A stretch of DNA of 9,072 nt from a bacterium (GTDB taxonomy: Bacteria; Vulcanimicrobiota; Xenobia; RGZZ01). Each line of letters starts with the position of its first letter. Position 1 is the first letter of the stretch. Both the position numbers and the translations under genes were made by a program. This document shows, in pieces, positions 5,987 to 9,072 of this stretch. The notes beneath the pieces were generated by a model, which saw nothing but the letters and a program-made list of their open reading frames with translations, searched no databases and was not told the origin of the DNA. The DNA is taken from contig JAJXVI010000061.1 of the NCBI GenBank assembly GCA_021782195.1, forward strand, positions 1 through 9,072. Direction: 5' to 3'.

Positions 5987-6681
5987 CGCCCCTTCAGATG
6001 GTAGGAAAGATGGTCGCGTCGGGTGCGCCGGCAGACTGGAGCGGTCCGCTCAAGTTCCTTGCCGTACTGACGGTCATGGCGGTCCTGCCGTCGATTCTGA
6101 TCCTCATGACCTCGTTTACGCGCATCGCAATCGTGCTCTCTTTTGTACGTCAGGCTATCGGTACTCCGCAGATTCCACCGAATCTGTTGCTACTCTCACT
6201 GGCCCTGATCCTGACCGGCATGACCATGGCGCCGACGTTGCAGAAATCGTATGACGCGGGTGTTCTGCCCTACAGTCGGGGTAAGCTTGACTTTGCGGGG
6301 GCAGTGGAGCAGGGGATGCAACCTCTGCGCGACTTCATGTTCGAGCACGTGCGCGAGAAGGAACTCGATCTCTTCGTGCAGGCTGCGATGCACGCGTCAG
6401 GTGGCAAGGTTGCCCCTCCGAAGCGCAGGGAAGATGTCTCAACCCTGGTCCTCGTATCGGCGTTCGCGACAAGCGAGATTCGAGCTGCCTTCGAGATGGG
6501 GTTCGTATTGCTTGCGTGTTTTCTCGTCATTGACCTGATTGTAGCTTCCGCTCTCATGTCGATGGGGATGATCATGGTGCCCCCCACGACGATCTCCCTG
6601 CCTTTGAAAATTCTCGTGTTTGTGCTCGCAGACGGGTGGTATCTGGTCATCCGCTCGCTGCTCACAACGTTTCTTCGTTAG
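5983..6681 (+). CDS. fliP: FliP, flagellar type III export gate protein
   Basis: FliP forms, with FliQ and FliR, the helical export gate that passes hook and filament subunits across the inner membrane. The 232-residue product has the family blocks LPSILILMTSFTRIAIVLSF, RQAIGTPQIPPN, EQGMQPLRDFM and the C-terminal MGMIMVPPTTISLPLKILVF with FVLADGW. Membrane segments are around 22-42, 58-78, 165-190 and 198-222. Many FliPs have a cleavable signal peptide of about 20 residues before the first helix; none is visible here, giving a shorter N-terminus. GTG 5983 is favoured because GGAG (5972-5975) lies seven bases ahead and it overlaps the fliN stop; ATG 5998 is the alternative. No fliO precedes it and no fliQ/fliR follows, unlike the usual fliOPQR order. 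Confidence 0.96.
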   Translation: MTPLQMVGKMVASGAPADWSGPLKFLAVLTVMAVLPSILILMTSFTRIAIVLSFVRQAIGTPQIPPNLLLLSLALILTGMTMAPTLQKSYDAGVLPYSRGKLDFAGAVEQGMQPLRDFMFEHVREKELDLFVQAAMHASGGKVAPPKRREDVSTLVLVSAFATSEIRAAFEMGFVLLACFLVIDLIVASALMSMGMIMVPPTTISLPLKILVFVLADGWYLVIRSLLTTFLR

Positions 6682-7012
6682 AGGGCTTCCTCCGTTTCTC
6701 AGGGGCAGTGTTTCCTTTTTTTCCAGCGGCTCGTGCGATCCGGGGCGGCGAGCGTAAGGCGATCTGGCGCGCGCATCCTGGTTTTGTTGCCGGTACAGCT
6801 GGCCAGTGCGCCTGGCCGATTGACGGTGAACAGACAGTTCAACGAGGGAAATTCTCTACTCGATCGGGGGTTTTCCCGTAAGCCTGTCGGGCTGTGACCC
6901 CAAGCATTGGACCGACTCCTACCCAGCAAAGTCGCGTACCTTCTCCACTATGGGGGGCGTTGCGGATGTCCTATGATGATGAGGGCGAGAGATTTCACCG
7001 GAGGAGCGAGCA
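6682..7012 (+). other. 331-base intergenic region between fliP and the sigma factor gene
   Basis: No convincing gene is present. The fliP reading frame stays open for about 71 codons after its TAG, to a TGA at 6895-6897. Its latter half (ARILVLLPVQLASA then PGRLTVNRQFNEGNS) looks more protein-like than random, but no start with a ribosome site was found, so it stays unassigned. An unusually long run of eight T bases (about 6716-6723) follows only a weak GAGG/CCTC hairpin, so a clear terminator for fliP was not found. A perfect hairpin GGCCAG-TGCGC-CTGGCC lies at 6801-6817, with no T run. The sigma gene promoter is expected here; a TATGAT at 6972-6977 lacks a matching upstream box. Confidence 0.5.
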
Positions 7013-7765
7013 ATGATTGCTGGGGTGGTTCAGCCAAACCCGTCGCGTGATGTGACCCAGGCACTGGTTCGGGAAGCACAGGCCGGCTCGGAAGAGGCCA
7101 CCGAACTGCTGCTCAATCAGTATCGAAGCGTGGTGCAGCGTTTGATGCGGCGCTTCTTTCTGCCAGGTCAGGAGCGGTCGGATCTTGAACAGGAAGGAAT
7201 GATCGGTCTGGTGCGGGCTGTGCAGTGCTACCGGCCGGAGCGTGACGATTCCTTCGACAACCACGTTGTCCGCTGTGTGCGCAACCACCTCATCGCCGCA
7301 GTGAGGCGAGCGACGCGCAAGCGCCACCAGATTCTCAACCACGCGGATTCTCTGGACACCCATTGTGTCAGCGGGGAGACCGTTTCGGTGGACCCTCGTG
7401 CACTGGAGGGCGGTCCGGAAGAGGTTGTGTTGAGTCGGATGACCCTCAGTCGCGTGAGTCGCATCGTGAACCAGGTTTTGCCAGAGACCGAGCGTAATGC
7501 GCTGCTTGCAAATCTTCTCGGGTTTTCGCACGAGGAAATTCGTCGAGCAATGGGGGTCACGCCCAAGAAGCTTGAAAACCTTCTGTATCGTGCGCGTACT
7601 CGGGTGCGTACCGTTGAGTGCGCGACGCGCGAGGAGCCAAGGCACGGCTCGTACGATTCTTCTGCAGCGCTTCGCCGCACGGGTGGCCCGAGAGATTCCT
7701 TCCACGCTTTTCTCACGGTGCTTACTGCATCGGAGGTTGCCGGTTCGCTGCCGTGCTCGGCCTGA
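7013..7765 (+). CDS. SigH-like RNA polymerase sigma factor (sigma-70 family)
   Basis: The product directs RNA polymerase to specific promoters. Residues about 15-104 form a sigma region 2 block close in style to SigH/Spo0H factors: LVREAQAGSEEATELLLNQY, then DLEQEGMIGLVRAVQCYRP, the core-binding and -10 recognition helices, then NHLIAAVRRATRKRH. Region 3 is absent, leaving a short linker. Region 4 is at about 145-200: LPETERNALLANLLGFSHEE, then GVTPKKLENLLYRARTRVRT, the helix-turn-helix for the -35 box. The overall length is 250 residues, the last 50 (from about 201) being a Gly/Ser/Arg-rich tail without recognisable similarity. GGAGGAG (7000-7006) six bases before the ATG gives a strong start. 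It lies directly after the flagellar operon, so control of flagellar or developmental genes is likely but not shown. It is not a FliA type, which has regions 2, 3 and 4. Confidence 0.85.
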   Translation: MIAGVVQPNPSRDVTQALVREAQAGSEEATELLLNQYRSVVQRLMRRFFLPGQERSDLEQEGMIGLVRAVQCYRPERDDSFDNHVVRCVRNHLIAAVRRATRKRHQILNHADSLDTHCVSGETVSVDPRALEGGPEEVVLSRMTLSRVSRIVNQVLPETERNALLANLLGFSHEEIRRAMGVTPKKLENLLYRARTRVRTVECATREEPRHGSYDSSAALRRTGGPRDSFHAFLTVLTASEVAGSLPCSA

Positions 7766-7969
7766 CCGCACGGTTGCTGTCTCGTCTCCTGCTATTCTCC
7801 GGCCGGTCTTTCACGATGCGCGGGGGGGGCGCACGTTCGAGGGCAACGCTGTTTGGTTGAAGGGCGGTCCTGGGGAACGGCGCAACGGAGTCACGCGCGA
7901 GGAACCGAAAGATGCTCACGGGCCACTCTCATTCACGAGGAGGGCTCCTTTTGCTTTCCCTGGGGCGGG
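7766..7969. other. 204-base convergent gap between the sigma factor gene and fliJ
   Basis: No gene is seen. A run of eight G bases at 7822-7829 is flanked by TGCGC (7817-7821) and GCGCA (7829-7833), which can form a hairpin with a G-rich loop on the plus strand. This poly-G run is a likely place for a sequencing length error, but it lies outside coding regions. The only terminator candidate for the sigma gene is the weak one at 7938-7952; none was seen on the minus strand after fliJ. Confidence 0.5.
7938..7952 (+). terminator. weak candidate terminator after the sigma factor gene
   Basis: AGGA (7938-7941) pairs with TCCT (7946-7949) around a GGGC loop, and T continues to 7952. The four-pair stem is short for an intrinsic terminator. 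It lies in the convergent gap with fliJ, where a terminator is expected. Confidence 0.25.
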
Positions 7970-8404
7970 TCAGGCGGTGCTGCGCCCTTGATGCGCGCGA
8001 ATGGCAACCTCGTCAAGTTCACGCCCGGCCTGACGCGTCTGCTCTTTCTTGAACTCTTCCCACTGTCGACCCTTGAGTTTTTCCACCTTTTTTCGCTCCC
8101 TGGAGCGCTCGAGCAGCACTGCCAGCGCCTGATTCTCCTGTTCCCTGGCGGTTTGCAGATATTCTTGCTGTGCGTGGATGCGATGCTCTAGTTCCACAAT
8201 CCAGGCGGTCAGGTTTGTACGCTCAAATCGTTCGACGTCCCCGTGGACACTGGTAAACGCGTCGGTGTGCAGCCATCGTGAGCGCTCCTGTTGCAATCGC
8301 TCGACTTCCGCCTGCGCCTCGGCCACGATTCTGCGGATTTGTGCGACGGCTGCCCCTTCACGCAGGTCGAGGAGGCGTTGGAGCGTGAAGCGAAACGGTT
8401 TCAC
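7970..8404 (-). CDS. fliJ: FliJ, flagellar export ATPase stalk protein
   Basis: FliJ is a coiled-coil protein that inserts into the FliI hexamer and links the ATPase to the export gate, and may help escort chaperones. The 144-residue product starts with the family signature KPFRFTLQRLLDLRE (2-16), followed by long heptad-like helices rich in Glu, Gln and Arg. It then has the C-terminal conserved stretch: ERSRERKKVEKLKGRQWEEF, then a LDEVAIRAHQGR ending. Typical FliJ is about 145-150 residues, so it is complete. The start is GTG, sharing a GTGA four-base overlap with the stop of the upstream hybrid kinase, so its translation depends on that gene. FliJ is usually next to fliI; here fliI is not in the window and the strand is opposite to the other flagellar genes. 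Confidence 0.9.
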   Translation of the reverse strand: MKPFRFTLQRLLDLREGAAVAQIRRIVAEAQAEVERLQQERSRWLHTDAFTSVHGDVERFERTNLTAWIVELEHRIHAQQEYLQTAREQENQALAVLLERSRERKKVEKLKGRQWEEFKKEQTRQAGRELDEVAIRAHQGRSTA

Positions 8405-9072
8405 GCAGCGGGACTCGATGTCATCAGGCGGTCAACAGCCTGCATGAGGTCGTTTGGATTGAACGGTTTGAGCAGGAAGGTCGTGTGACCGCCTTCGAGA
8501 AACGACCGCGTCGAGGCGTTCATGCTGTCGCCGGTGATAAACAGGAACGGCTTGCTGATTCCCAGATCGGTGACCTTCTTGTACAGTTCGGGGCCGGTCA
8601 TTCCCGGCATGCGCATATCTGAAATCACGAGGTCGAACATCTGGTTCTTAAGGATTTCAAGCGCGTGTTCAGGAGAACGTGCTTCATCAACGACGTGACC
8701 GTGGTAGGCCAGCATTGCCTTGACGACTGCGCGAACGGAAGGCTCATCGTCGACAATGAGAACTCGCCAACGGTCTTTCGAGAGAGGAGGGCGCGGAGGT
8801 TCCCTCGTGATGGTCGGCTGATTTGCAGCCACAGGGAGGCGAAACGTGAAGACGGCGCCACCCTGGGTTCGATTGGCAGCCTCGATGTTGCCGCCGTGTT
8901 CCTGAAGAATGCTGCGACAGATCGACAGTCCGAGCCCCGTTCCCTCTCCTTCGGGTTTTGTCGTGTAGAACTGGTTGAACAATCGCGGCAGTACGTCTGC
9001 AGGAATGCCAGGTCCCGTGTCTTCGACCCGGGCAATGATGCTGTTGCTCTCCCTGCACGTAGCTACTTTCAA
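8401..9072 (-). CDS. hybrid histidine kinase, C-terminal part (ATPase plus receiver), 5' end outside window
   Basis: The visible 223 codons cover the end of a histidine kinase and a fused receiver. The ATPase domain shows the G1 box EDTGPGI (17-23), the F box FNQFYTTK (32-39) and the G2 box GTGLGLS (44-50), with the usual LPVAANQP style exit near 79-86. A Pro-rich linker leads to a receiver from about 102: acid pocket D108/D109, phospho-acceptor D152 in ISDMRMPGM, T180 in ITGD, and K202 in LLKPF. Such a fused receiver can pass phosphate on or act as an internal brake. The sensor, dimerisation domain and phospho-histidine lie beyond position 9072, so the input signal is unknown. Overlap of its stop with fliJ indicates a shared transcript. 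Confidence 0.93.
   Translation of the reverse strand: MKVATCRESNSIIARVEDTGPGIPADVLPRLFNQFYTTKPEGEGTGLGLSICRSILQEHGGNIEAANRTQGGAVFTFRLPVAANQPTITREPPRPPLSKDRWRVLIVDDEPSVRAVVKAMLAYHGHVVDEARSPEHALEILKNQMFDLVISDMRMPGMTGPELYKKVTDLGISKPFLFITGDSMNASTRSFLEGGHTTFLLKPFNPNDLMQAVDRLMTSSPAA

Noticed and set aside
6714..6724. T run after fliP as an intrinsic terminator
   Set aside because: Only a four-pair hairpin lies nearby and it is about 25 bases from the T run, too far to act as a normal terminator stem.
6960..6980. TATGAT near 6972-6977 as a promoter -10 box for the sigma factor gene
   Set aside because: No acceptable -35 box lies 16-18 bases upstream, and isolated -10-like hexamers are common.
7497..7991. 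Overlapping 164-codon plus-strand frame across the end of the sigma gene
   Set aside because: It is Arg-rich, out of frame with the recognised region 4, lacks a ribosome site and shows no known motif.
1..9072. CRISPR array, tRNA genes, insertion sequences or defence systems
   Set aside because: No regular repeats, cloverleaf-type sequence, transposase or known defence gene was found on either strand.

Overview
The window is a flagellar gene block from a motile bacterium with an outer-membrane type flagellum apparatus. It carries hook assembly (flgD, flgE), stator (flbD, motA, motB), rotor switch ring (fliM, a FliY-like fliN) and export gate (fliP) genes. A SigH-like sigma factor follows on the same strand. 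On the opposite strand, converging on it, are a hybrid histidine kinase (running off the right edge) and fliJ. Coding DNA is GC-rich (high fifties to about 60% by eye). The order flgD-flgE-flbD-motA-motB-fliM-fliN-fliP and the Ser/Thr-rich short FlgD recall deep-branching didermal phyla such as Acidobacteriota, but no marker here fixes the taxon, so that is a guess.

Layout. Positions 1 to about 108 are AT-rich (about 42% GC, hand count) and do not look like the rest; this may be a foreign insertion or an assembly junction, with a possible last few codons of a fliK-like gene just after it. flgD (171-635) and flgE (697-1968) follow. A 370-base gap (1969-2338) has no convincing gene but holds a nested set of hairpins just before flbD. 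From flbD (2339) to fliP (6681) the six genes are tightly packed, with overlaps of 1, 35, 1, 23 and 4 bases, so this is one operon with translational coupling. fliO, fliQ, fliR and flhB, often near fliP, are absent here. A 331-base gap (6682-7012) without a clear gene precedes the sigma factor gene (7013-7765), and a 204-base convergent gap separates that from fliJ (7970-8404, minus) and the kinase (8401-9072, minus).

How the genes work together. FlgD caps and FlgE builds the hook. MotA/MotB form the ion-driven stator, with FlbD (SwrD-type) likely tuning stator power. FliM and FliN form the cytoplasmic C-ring that receives torque and sets direction. FliP is the core of the export gate and FliJ is the stalk-like export ATPase partner. 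The most notable points are that neither FliM nor FliN carries the usual N-terminal CheY-P docking peptide, that the FliY-like CheC domain appears catalytically degenerate, that a SigH-type (not FliA-type) sigma factor sits in the cluster, and that fliJ is translationally coupled to a hybrid kinase instead of fliI. I found no CRISPR array, tRNA, rRNA, insertion sequence or defence system.
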